DNA from: Desulfobulbaceae bacterium UBA5123
GTDB lineage: Bacteria; Desulfobacterota; Desulfobulbia; Desulfobulbales; UBA5123
Direction: 5' to 3'
Assembly (NCBI GenBank): GCA_002415465.1
Contig: DHYT01000213.1
Location: forward strand, 2,278-9,555
DNA length: 7,278 bases
Positions 1 to 6,442 of this stretch are shown in pieces. How positions within the stretch are numbered: position 1 is the stretch's first letter; each line of letters begins with the position of its first letter. Below the pieces are notes generated by a model, which searched no databases, was not told where the DNA came from, and worked only from the letters and a program-made list of their open reading frames with translations. The translations under genes were made by a program, and so were the position numbers.

Positions 1-527
1 AGGGTGTAGAGGAAGAACTTGATCGAGGCATAGGTCTTGCGCGGCCCGCCCCATACCCCGATCAGCAGGTACATGGGGATCAGCATCGCCTCCCAGAGGA
101 TATAGAAGAGGATGAAGTCGAGGGCCATGAAGACGCCGAGCATGGAGGCCTCCATGAGCAGCAGGCAGACCATGAATTCCTTGACCCGCTTCTCGATATA
201 CTTCCAGGAGCCCAGCACGCACAACGGCATCAGGAGGGTGGTCAGCAGCACCAGCAGCAGGCTGATGCCGTCGATGCCGAGGGTATAGCTGATATTGAGC
301 GAGGGAATCCAGGCATGATGCTCGCCGAACTGATAGAGGGCGGTGGTGGGATCAAAGCGGCTATAGAGCGGCAGCGAAATCACCGCCGTCACCGTCGTGA
401 CCGCCAGCGCCCAGATGCGGGCGGCATTGTCACCGGGCAGAAGCATCTGCACCAGCGCCCCGGCAAGGGGGAGGAAGATGAGAATGCTCAACAGGGGAGC
501 GCCGTCATTCATTATCAGGAAATCCAT
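1..527 (-). CDS. nuoM: NADH-quinone oxidoreductase subunit M (NuoM), 3' part missing
   Basis: This is an antiporter-like proton-pumping subunit of the complex I membrane arm. The reading frame is open from an ATG at 527 to the window edge, giving 175 whole codons of a protein that is usually about 490-510 residues. Visible NuoM hallmarks are an N-terminal membrane helix (about residues 12-30), the segment YTLGIDGISLLLVLLT (81-96), and the TM5 motif LWEAMLIPMYLLIGVWGG (144-161). E146 sits where E. coli NuoM has its essential Glu144. The motif KFFLYTL follows at the edge. The start is fixed by an in-frame stop, the TAA of the upstream gene, nine codons before the ATG. A GAGG lies 11 nt upstream. 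A second in-frame ATG at 512 is possible but less likely. The gap from the preceding antiporter gene is 27 bp, so it is cotranscribed. The TM7 and TM12 charged residues lie outside the window, so its pumping competence cannot be judged. The family call is very secure. Confidence 0.95.
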   Translation of the reverse strand, partial: MDFLIMNDGAPLLSILIFLPLAGALVQMLLPGDNAARIWALAVTTVTAVISLPLYSRFDPTTALYQFGEHHAWIPSLNISYTLGIDGISLLLVLLTTLLMPLCVLGSWKYIEKRVKEFMVCLLLMEASMLGVFMALDFILFYILWEAMLIPMYLLIGVWGGPRKTYASIKFFLYT

Positions 528-554
528 TATCCGGTGAACCTCAAACAGATCTGA

Positions 555-2339
555 TTAACAGAGAACGTAGGCGACCAACATCAGGGCCACAAACGAAACT
601 GCGTAATAAAGGTTATACTGCACCTGTCCGCTCTGCAGCCTGCGCACCACGCCGCCCACCGATCGCACCGAACGGGCGATGCCGTCCACCACGCCGTCGA
701 TGGCGTGCCAGTCAAACCACGACCAGAACCGGGACACGGTCATCAGCGGCGTAAGGCCCATCACCTTGTACCCCTCGCCCCACGCGGTATCGATGGTCTG
801 TATCGGCTTGCGCACCAGCCACATGAAGCCGCGCGCGCCCATCCGATAAAACCAGTCGAGATCGATACTGATCTTGGGCTCCGGGGCAAGCTTCTTGATC
901 AACAGGAAGAAGCCGAAGGCGGTGAAGAGCAGAATCTGCATGGATTCGGAGAGATGATAGGCGGTGTAGGGATGGTACACCACCTCCTTATTGGGCAGCA
1001 TGTTGTAGAGATACGGGGTATAGCAGCCGATGAAGATACACAGGAATGCCGCCACGCCCATGGCCGCCTGCATGTTCCATGGCGGATCGGCGGCCTTGTC
1101 CCAGGTTTCCTGGCTACAGTTGTTCTTCCCGAACCAGATGAAGTACGGCACCTTGAGCCCGGTGTGAAGGAAGGTACCGGCGGAGGCAAGGGTAAGGAGA
1201 AAAGCCGCCCAGAGGATATGCTCGCTGAAGGCGGCGGCAACGATCATCGACTTGCTGACAAAGCCGCTGAAGAGGGGGAAGGCCGAAATCGACAACCCCC
1301 CGATCAGGGTGAAGACAAAGGTGCGCGGCATCTTCTTGTACAGACCGCCGAGCTCGGTGAACTTGCTCTTGCCGGTCATATGCAGCACCGACCCGCAGCC
1401 CATGAAAAGGAGGCCCTTGTAGAGGATATGGGCAAAGGCGTGCGCCACCGCGCCGTTGATCGCCATGGCGGTGCCGATGCCGCAGCCGGCAACCATGTAG
1501 CCGACCTGACTGATGATATGGTAGGCGAGCAGGCGCCGGGAGTCGTTTTCAAGCACCGCGTATACGACGCCGTAGAGGGCCATGATTACGCCCAGCGGCA
1601 CCAGGATGTCCATCCCGGCACAGGCCCTGGCCAAGGTATAGATGGCGGTCTTGGTGGTGAAGGCGCACATGAAGACCGCGCCGGTCACCGTCGCCTCGCC
1701 GTAGGCGTCGGGCAGCCAGGCATGGAGCGGCGGCACGGCGGCGTTCAAGATAAAGCCGATCATGATCAGATAGGTATAGAGGTTCGGCGACTCCACATCC
1801 AGATGGCCGAAGGAGAGATCGCCGCCGGTGGCCTGATAGCGCAGGACGAAACCGGCCAGCAGGATGATGCCGCCGAAGGCATGCACCAGAAGGTACCGGT
1901 AACCGGTGGCCAGCGACTCAGGACGCCGCCGGAACCAGACCAGGAAGACCGAGGCAAAGGCCATCAACTCCCAGAACAGGAACAGCACCAGATAATCGCC
2001 GCAGAAGATAACCCCCAGCGAGCCCGCCACATAGAGCCATGCGGCGATGTGCTGGGCGTCCTCCTCGACATGCAGGCCGTAGAGGGTGCCGATGCAGCAC
2101 ATCAGGGTCATGATATAGGCAAAGACCAGACTCAAACCGTCCACCCGGCCGAAGGTCAGTTGCCAGTCCATGAACTGAACGACCCCGAAGATCCCTTCCT
2201 TGGGCATCATGAATACGTCAAGAAAGGCCAGGATCGGCACCAGCAGCAGGAAGGTTTTCTTGGCCGGCCCCTTGATCAGGGGCAGCATGAAGCTGCCGAT
2301 GATCAGGATCAGCGCGGGATGCAGCCAGAAATCATTCAT
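555..2339 (-). CDS. NuoL-position antiporter-like subunit (NuoM/MrpD-type core with NuoL-like tail), TM7 Lys replaced by Asn
   Basis: This 594-residue polytopic membrane protein of the proton-conducting transporter family (NuoL/M/N, MrpA/D) probably forms part of the complex I pumping arm. The core keeps the TM5 glutamate (E124 in FWELM), the PLHAWLPDAY motif (204-213), the TM8 lysine (K230 in TTKTAIYTLAR) and a later helix HAFAHILYKGLLFMGCGS with H300, H304 and K308. At the TM7 position where NuoL, NuoM and the neighbouring 490-residue subunit have lysine, this protein has N199. The PTPVSALLHA segment is replaced by EATVTGAVFMCA. After a helix at about 469-483, roughly 90 polar or amphipathic residues (484-574) precede a final helix (575-593). 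NuoL has the same layout, with a lateral helix followed by a terminal TM. The ending RRLQSGQVQYNLYYA resembles NuoL C-termini. The start overlaps the upstream small gene by 8 bp, with GAGGA 8 nt before the ATG. Automatic annotation would probably read 'Na+/H+ antiporter subunit D'. The transported ion is unproven, and the exact subunit name is uncertain. Confidence 0.9.
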   Translation of the reverse strand: MNDFWLHPALILIIGSFMLPLIKGPAKKTFLLLVPILAFLDVFMMPKEGIFGVVQFMDWQLTFGRVDGLSLVFAYIMTLMCCIGTLYGLHVEEDAQHIAAWLYVAGSLGVIFCGDYLVLFLFWELMAFASVFLVWFRRRPESLATGYRYLLVHAFGGIILLAGFVLRYQATGGDLSFGHLDVESPNLYTYLIMIGFILNAAVPPLHAWLPDAYGEATVTGAVFMCAFTTKTAIYTLARACAGMDILVPLGVIMALYGVVYAVLENDSRRLLAYHIISQVGYMVAGCGIGTAMAINGAVAHAFAHILYKGLLFMGCGSVLHMTGKSKFTELGGLYKKMPRTFVFTLIGGLSISAFPLFSGFVSKSMIVAAAFSEHILWAAFLLTLASAGTFLHTGLKVPYFIWFGKNNCSQETWDKAADPPWNMQAAMGVAAFLCIFIGCYTPYLYNMLPNKEVVYHPYTAYHLSESMQILLFTAFGFFLLIKKLAPEPKISIDLDWFYRMGARGFMWLVRKPIQTIDTAWGEGYKVMGLTPLMTVSRFWSWFDWHAIDGVVDGIARSVRSVGGVVRRLQSGQVQYNLYYAVSFVALMLVAYVLC

Positions 2340-2583
2340 CGTAGTAGTCCTCGCGGGTCATGATTCCAAGATGGCCGTACCATTTGGAAATGATGATAAT
2401 CAGAGCGCAGGCAATAAATCCGAACACCGACCAGAATCCGGGCAGATGTTCGATGGCGGTATGGGCGTGCTCCTTGTCGACAAAGACATCGATCACCACC
2501 AGCAGCGCCAGCACGCCGTAACAGAACTTGATTACGGTGGGCAATCGATCGCGGAAAAAATCGATCAGCTTGACAATGTTCAT
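2332..2583 (-). CDS. Small two-helix membrane protein of unknown function
   Basis: This 83-residue protein lies between the two antiporter-type subunit genes. It overlaps the upstream gene by 4 bp (ATGA) and the downstream one by 8 bp (ATGAATGA), so translational coupling is very likely. I do not recognise a named family. The sequence shows an amphipathic N-terminus (residues 1-17) and a first helix at about 18-35 with a buried Asp (D32). A histidine-rich loop follows (H39, H41, H46, in EHAHTAIEHLPGFW), then a second helix at about 51-66. The charged C-terminus is KWYGHLGIMTREDYYDE (67-83). Both termini are probably on the same side of the membrane. Its position suggests an accessory or assembly subunit of the complex I/antiporter module; this is inference from context only. 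It is far too short and has the wrong motifs for NuoK or MrpC. The reading frame is convincing because it is locked to both neighbours and has a clean two-TM pattern. Confidence 0.85.
   Translation of the reverse strand: MNIVKLIDFFRDRLPTVIKFCYGVLALLVVIDVFVDKEHAHTAIEHLPGFWSVFGFIACALIIIISKWYGHLGIMTREDYYDE
2348..2352 (-). promoter_or_regulatory. Ribosome-binding site of the 594-residue subunit, inside the small gene
   Basis: GAGGA sits 8 nt before the ATG at 2339 and falls in the Arg-Glu-Asp codons of the last residues (REDYYDE) of the 83-residue protein. The C-terminal codons of the small gene therefore also serve as the initiation region of the next one. Confidence 0.7.
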
Positions 2584-4052
2584 CCGGTCACCGCCTTGAC
2601 AAAGGTCATCATGAAGTTGGGATAGATACCGATGATAATGGAGATAATCGCCGCGATCATGATCGGCACGATCATCGACAGGGGTTCCTTCATCCGGGCG
2701 ATGGCCACCCCGTCGGCGGGCTTGCCGAAGAATGCCTTATAGGTGATCGGGGCGAAATAACCGACGTTGAGACAGGTACTGGCGATCAGCACCAGCAGGA
2801 TCCCCACCTGATGCGCCTCCATGGAACCCATCAGCAGATACCACTTGGTGACGAACCCGGCCGCCGGCGGCGCGCCGATCATCGACAGCGAGGCGATACC
2901 GAAGGCGGCAAAGGTCCAGGGCATGGCCCGGCCGAGACCGCTCATCTCTGAGATGTTCTTCTTGTGCGCGACCACATAGATGGCGCCGGCGCAGAAGAAG
3001 AGGGTGATCTTGGAAAAGGCGTGGTTGGCGATATGCACCAGGCCGCCCTCGATACCGCTGGGGGTGAGGAGCGCGACGCCCAGGATGATGTAGGAGAGCT
3101 GGCTCACCGTCGAGTAGGCGAGGCGTGCTTTGAGGTTATCCTTGCTGAGCGCGATCACCGAGGCCATGAGGATGGTGAAGGAGACAAAATAGGCGGTGGG
3201 GATGCCCAGGTTGAGGCTGCTCATCAGATCGACGCCGAAGACGTAGAGCATTACCCGGGTGGTTGAGAAGACGCCGACCTTGACCACCGCCACCGCATGC
3301 AGCAGCGCCGAAACCGGTGTCGGGGCGACCATCGCGCCGGGCAGCCAGTGGTGCACCGGCATGATGCCGTTCTTGGCAAAACCCAGGATGCAGCAGATAT
3401 AGAGGATGGTCACCAGCGTCGAGCTGACGTCGGCCGGAAAGATGCCGGTATGGATATTGTTAGCGAAATCAAGGGTGCCGGTAAGCACGTAGATCAGGAT
3501 CATCGCCGGCAGGACCAGCCCCTTGGCGGTGGTGGTCAGATAGATGATGTACTTACGCGCCCCGTCATAGCCCTCGGCATCCTGATGGTGGGCGACCAGC
3601 GGATAGGTGCAGACCGAAACGATCTCGTAGAAGAGGTACATGGTGAAGAGGTTGTCGGAGAAGGCAACCCCCACCGCCCCGAACAGGGAGAGGGCGAAAC
3701 AGGCGTTGAATCTGGTCTGGGCGTGTTCCTCGAGCCCCCGCATATAACCGGCCGAGTAAAACACCGCCAGTATCCAGAGGAAGGAGGCGACCACCGCGAA
3801 GATCATCGAAAAGGCGTCCGCCCGCAAGGTGACGGAAAGCCCCGGCAGGATCTGAAAGATCGGAAAGAGGAGCTTATGGCCGGCCGTCACCGCCGGGATC
3901 AGGGAGGCGACGATAAGGAACATGCAGACGGCGGCGACAAAGGAACAGGCTTCCCGAACGTTCGGCTGCTTGCCGGTGAGCATCACCAGCAGCGACCCGA
4001 CCAGCGGCGCCATCAGGGCAAGCAACAGTTTACTGGTTACAATGACTTCCAT
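2580..4052 (-). CDS. MrpD-type proton-conducting antiporter subunit (NuoM/NuoN/MrpD family)
   Basis: This 490-residue membrane protein of the NuoL/M/N-MrpA/D superfamily probably works as an ion-translocating subunit attached to the complex I membrane arm. It has the 14-helix length typical of NuoN or MrpD and no C-terminal lateral helix. Conserved charged positions are intact: TM5 E143 (FYEIVSVCTYPLVAHH), TM7 K227 (AKNGIMPVHHWLP), TM8 H252 and K258 (APTPVSALLHAVAVVK), and K348 in NHAFSKITLFFCAGAI. Further conserved pieces are ARLAYSTVSQLSYIILG (309-325) and APPAAGFVTKWYLL (394-407). The STYPL-like TM5 motif, here VCTYPLVAHH, suits MrpD-like proteins better than canonical NuoM, but NuoN replacement cannot be excluded. 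The start at 4052 is preceded by an in-frame TGA at 4076-4074, with AGGA 10 nt upstream of the ATG. It is the first gene after the only sizeable spacer in the operon, and its stop overlaps the next start. H+ versus Na+ specificity cannot be read from the sequence. Confidence 0.92.
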   Translation of the reverse strand: MEVIVTSKLLLALMAPLVGSLLVMLTGKQPNVREACSFVAAVCMFLIVASLIPAVTAGHKLLFPIFQILPGLSVTLRADAFSMIFAVVASFLWILAVFYSAGYMRGLEEHAQTRFNACFALSLFGAVGVAFSDNLFTMYLFYEIVSVCTYPLVAHHQDAEGYDGARKYIIYLTTTAKGLVLPAMILIYVLTGTLDFANNIHTGIFPADVSSTLVTILYICCILGFAKNGIMPVHHWLPGAMVAPTPVSALLHAVAVVKVGVFSTTRVMLYVFGVDLMSSLNLGIPTAYFVSFTILMASVIALSKDNLKARLAYSTVSQLSYIILGVALLTPSGIEGGLVHIANHAFSKITLFFCAGAIYVVAHKKNISEMSGLGRAMPWTFAAFGIASLSMIGAPPAAGFVTKWYLLMGSMEAHQVGILLVLIASTCLNVGYFAPITYKAFFGKPADGVAIARMKEPLSMIVPIMIAAIISIIIGIYPNFMMTFVKAVTG

Positions 4053-4135
4053 AAGCCCATTTTCCTCATCTCAATGATGGCAGGCCAAACTTCGCATCCG
4101 CACGGCCCGCCATGAAAATAATTCCGCAAACGCCC
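4053..4135 (-). other. 83-bp spacer between nuoK and the antiporter genes
   Basis: This is the only non-coding gap over 30 bp in the window. Read on the minus strand it holds the stem-loop listed at 4077-4113 and the AGGA of the next gene near 4063-4066. A 15-codon open frame (ATG at 4113-4111, TGA at 4068-4066) also fits, but its ribosome-binding site is weak and I do not call it a gene. No -35/-10 promoter pair is convincing. Confidence 0.6.
4077..4113 (-). promoter_or_regulatory. Intercistronic stem-loop between nuoK and the MrpD-type gene
   Basis: On the minus strand, ATGGCGGGCC (4113-4104) can pair with GGCCTGCCAT (4086-4077). This gives a 10-bp stem with one G-U pair and a 17-nt loop. 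It is not followed by a run of T, so it is not a standard rho-independent terminator. Its place at the border of two gene blocks would suit an mRNA processing, stability or partial attenuation element. That function is inferred. Confidence 0.4.
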
Positions 4136-4462
4136 TTACCCCTCGAGGTCGGCGACATCCACCACGTCAATGGTTTTGTAGTTCCGGTACACCGCGATAA
4201 CGATACTCAGGGCAATCGAGGCCTCGGCGGCGGCGATGGCCATGATGAACAGGGTGAAAACCTGCCCCACCGTCGGGTCCGGGGCAAGAAAACGATTAAA
4301 GGCCATGAAGTTCACCGACGCCCCGGCCAGGATCAACTCGGCGGAGATCAGCATGCCGATCAGGGTCTGCCGTTGCAGAAGACCGAAGAAGCCGATGCCG
4401 AACAGGAAGGCGCCGATGGTCAGATAGGTCTGCAGGTGGTTGCTCAAATCAAGGATATTCAT
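4136..4462 (-). CDS. nuoK: NADH-quinone oxidoreductase subunit K
   Basis: This 108-residue, three-helix subunit of the complex I membrane arm carries part of the central proton path between NuoJ and NuoN. The family length is about 100 residues. Both functional glutamates are present: E42 in MLISAELILAGASVNFMAF (equivalent to E. coli Glu36) and E80 in MAIAAAEASIAL (equivalent to Glu72). The C-terminal tail after about residue 95 is polar and acidic and slightly longer than in E. coli. The start is supported by a perfect AAGGAG (4469-4474) six bases upstream, lying within the end of nuoJ. The two genes overlap by 4 bp (ATGA). It is followed by the 83-bp spacer. Identity is secure. Confidence 0.97.
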   Translation of the reverse strand: MNILDLSNHLQTYLTIGAFLFGIGFFGLLQRQTLIGMLISAELILAGASVNFMAFNRFLAPDPTVGQVFTLFIMAIAAAEASIALSIVIAVYRNYKTIDVVDVADLEG

Positions 4463-4989
4463 GCCTTGCTCCTTCCGGCCCGGCCCAGCACCAGCGAGCC
4501 GATGATCGCCACCAGCAGCACCACCGAAACCAGTTCAAAAACCATGCTGTAGTTGGTCAGCAGCGAATGCCCGAGATCCCGCAGGGAGCCGTCGTTGATC
4601 CGCATCGGCGCCTTGCTCCACGCCACCCCGCCGGACAGGGCGATCAGGCCCCAGGTCAGGAGGGCCGCGCTCAGGAAACTGAAGCCGCCGACAATGGCGT
4701 TACGCTTGCCGATCTGCTGTTCTGGCCGCGGCTCGGCAAGCATCACTGCAAACACCAGCACCACGCAGACCGCGCCGACATAGATCAGCAACTCCATCAG
4801 CGCCACGAAGGGGCTTTGCAGAAAGTAGTAGATGCCGGCCACCCCGACAAAACAGAGGGCAAGCCCGGCCACGGCGCGGATGGTGCGCTCGGCGTTGACG
4901 GCGATCAGCGCCCCGAGGCCGGTAGCCGCCAGCATGACCAGAAAGACGAGCCCGGCAAGGCCCTCGGCACTAGAAATGGGAGGATTCAT
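4459..4989 (-). CDS. nuoJ: NADH-quinone oxidoreductase subunit J
   Basis: This 176-residue membrane subunit of complex I is a five-helix protein whose third helix changes shape when quinone reduction is coupled to proton movement. That helix is clear at about residues 63-84, with the family signature ALMELLIYVGAVCVVLVFAV. The AVNAERTIRA segment (30-39) and a final helix (about 148-167, FELVSVVLLVAIIGSLVLG) also fit NuoJ. The length is normal (about 165-185). The start codon overlaps the nuoI stop by 4 bp and the stop overlaps the nuoK start by 4 bp, so NuoI, NuoJ and NuoK are probably translationally coupled. The ribosome-binding site is only moderate (GAGG, 10 nt upstream). No anomaly was seen. 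Confidence 0.95.
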   Translation of the reverse strand: MNPPISSAEGLAGLVFLVMLAATGLGALIAVNAERTIRAVAGLALCFVGVAGIYYFLQSPFVALMELLIYVGAVCVVLVFAVMLAEPRPEQQIGKRNAIVGGFSFLSAALLTWGLIALSGGVAWSKAPMRINDGSLRDLGHSLLTNYSMVFELVSVVLLVAIIGSLVLGRAGRSKA

Positions 4990-5429
4990 CGCTTCCGTTC
5001 CTCAAGTCGTTTTTTGAGATCATAGATGAACGCTTCCTTGCGCAAACCCGCCAAATTGTAATCCTTGGAAAAGGTGATCGCGCCGGGATTGCAACTCTCC
5101 ACGCAGATCCCGCACAGGCTGCACTTGGTAAAATCGAGCTCGTACTTGGTCAGCACCTTCCCCTTCACCCCCTCCACCTTCTCGCCGGCCACCGTGATGC
5201 AGCCAGAGGGGCATGCCTTCTGACACATGCCGCAGACGATACAGAGCGTGCCGCCGGTTTCCTCGCTTGCGACCAGCTCGATGTGCCCGCGGAAACGGTC
5301 CGGCATGGTCGGCGCGACATGGGGATACTGCTCGGTGACCACCGGCTGGAACAAGTACTTGAGGGTTACGCCCATGCCGGCAACCAGACTGTGCGCTCCG
5401 TCGAAAATCTCTTTGAAGTAACCGCCCAT
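4986..5429 (-). CDS. nuoI: NADH-quinone oxidoreductase subunit I (2x[4Fe-4S] protein)
   Basis: This 147-residue peripheral-arm subunit carries the two [4Fe-4S] clusters (N6a and N6b) that pass electrons toward the N2 cluster and quinone. Both ligand sets are complete: C63-x2-C66-x2-C69-x3-C73P and C103-x2-C106-x2-C109-x3-C113. As in other NuoI proteins, the fourth cysteine of each motif completes the cluster of the other set. The N-terminal amphipathic stretch (about 1-30, EIFDGAHSLVAGMGVTLKYL) resembles the membrane-lying helices of NuoI. The usual Pro after the eighth cysteine is Asn (C113-N114-P115). The protein is shorter than E. coli NuoI (180 residues) but within the family range. Its start lies 2 bp after the nuoH stop, with AAGG 10 nt upstream. 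The presence of NuoI next to NuoH shows that a peripheral electron-transfer arm exists even though nuoEFG are not at this site. Confidence 0.96.
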   Translation of the reverse strand: MGGYFKEIFDGAHSLVAGMGVTLKYLFQPVVTEQYPHVAPTMPDRFRGHIELVASEETGGTLCIVCGMCQKACPSGCITVAGEKVEGVKGKVLTKYELDFTKCSLCGICVESCNPGAITFSKDYNLAGLRKEAFIYDLKKRLEERKR

Positions 5430-5431
5430 GA

Positions 5432-6430
5432 TCAGAATACCTTGATGAAGGCGCCGGTCAGCACCAGGTTGAACAACGAAACCGGGATCAAAATCTTCCA
5501 GGACAAGTTAAGCAAACCGTAGAAAGTCGTCCGGGGAAACGTCCAGCGCGCCCACATGACCACAAAGATCAGGAAATAGACCTTGAGCAGGAACCAATGC
5601 ACGCCCGGAAACAAGCCAAACGGACACTGCCAGCCGCCGAGAAAAAGAATGACCGCCAGACTGCACCCGATAAAGACGTTGGCATACTCGCCAAGGAAGA
5701 ACAGACCGAAACCCATGCCGGCGTACTCGGTATGGAACCCCGCCACCAACTCGCTTTCGGCCTCGCCGAGATCGAAGGGAGCGCGGTTGGTTTCGGCCAT
5801 GGAGCAGATGAAAAAGATCAGGAAGGATACCGGCATCAGCACCACCATGCCGACGTTCTTGGCAATGGGCAGGATATTCCAGTGCCAGAAGCCGCCGGCC
5901 TGCCCCATCACGATCTCGTTGAGATTCATGGTGCCGGTGAACATCACCACGGTGATGGCGGTGATCAGCATCGGGATCTCATAGGCGACGTTCTGGGAGA
6001 CGGCGCGCGCCGCCGAAATCACCGCATATTTATTGTGGGAGGCCCAACCGCCGAGCAGCAGCGCAAAGACGTTGATCGAGGCGATGGCGAAGATCAGCAG
6101 CAGGCCGACGTTGATATTGCGCGCCGCCAGCTGCTCGCTGAACGGGATGGTGACAAAGCACATCACCGCCGGGATCATCACCAGCATCGGCGCCACCTTG
6201 AACAGCGGCACATCCGCGCCCTCCGGCACGATCAACTGCTTGGTCATCAGCTTGATGCCGTCGGCGAACGACTGCAGCAGCCCGAAAGGCCCGACCTCCT
6301 TGGGTCCGATCCGACGCTGGATATGGCCGGCCACCTTCCGCTCCATCCACACCAGCATGGCGGCGTTCAGGGCGACAAAGGCTATGATCGCCACTATATA
6401 GCCCAACACCCTGACAATTTCTGGATTCAT
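5432..6430 (-). CDS. nuoH: NADH-quinone oxidoreductase subunit H
   Basis: This 332-residue, eight-helix subunit forms the quinone-access tunnel and the proximal proton channel at the junction of the two arms. Signatures in order are WMERKVAGHIQRRIGP (28-43), LLQSFADGIKLMTKQ (51-65), the invariant AYEIP (149-153), AETNRAPFDLGEAESELVAG (212-231) and FHTEYAG (232-238), then a WTFPR segment near the end. Carboxylates of the quinone and E-channel region are all present (E30, E151, E213, D220, E223, E227, E235). The frame is open 22 codons further upstream to 6496, but that extension lies inside nuoD and lacks a ribosome-binding site. The ATG at 6430 has a perfect AAGGAG six bases before it, so I chose that start. 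The gap to nuoD is 10 bp. Identity is very secure. Confidence 0.97.
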   Translation of the reverse strand: MNPEIVRVLGYIVAIIAFVALNAAMLVWMERKVAGHIQRRIGPKEVGPFGLLQSFADGIKLMTKQLIVPEGADVPLFKVAPMLVMIPAVMCFVTIPFSEQLAARNINVGLLLIFAIASINVFALLLGGWASHNKYAVISAARAVSQNVAYEIPMLITAITVVMFTGTMNLNEIVMGQAGGFWHWNILPIAKNVGMVVLMPVSFLIFFICSMAETNRAPFDLGEAESELVAGFHTEYAGMGFGLFFLGEYANVFIGCSLAVILFLGGWQCPFGLFPGVHWFLLKVYFLIFVVMWARWTFPRTTFYGLLNLSWKILIPVSLFNLVLTGAFIKVF

Positions 6431-6436
6431 ACACAA

Positions 6437-6442
6437 CTCCTT
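6437..6442 (-). promoter_or_regulatory. Ribosome-binding site that fixes the nuoH start
   Basis: AAGGAG lies 6 nt upstream of the ATG at 6430 and is fused to the nuoD stop codon (TAAGGAG). It rules out the longer 354-codon reading frame beginning inside nuoD. Confidence 0.85.

Noticed and set aside
705..2363. Long open frame of 552 codons on the plus strand, antisense to the 594-residue subunit gene
   Set aside because: The translation is rich in His, Gln, Gly, Glu and Asp with no domain-like pattern, as expected when a GC-rich, codon-biased membrane protein gene is read backwards. The minus-strand gene is clearly real.
4066..4113. 15-codon leader-like open frame in the spacer after nuoK
   Set aside because: It has a weak ribosome-binding site, no telling amino-acid run and no terminator/antiterminator pair, so it is not called as a gene.
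3297..4115. Plus-strand open frame of 272 codons over the MrpD-type gene
   Set aside because: It has the same low-complexity polar composition and is a shadow of the real minus-strand gene.
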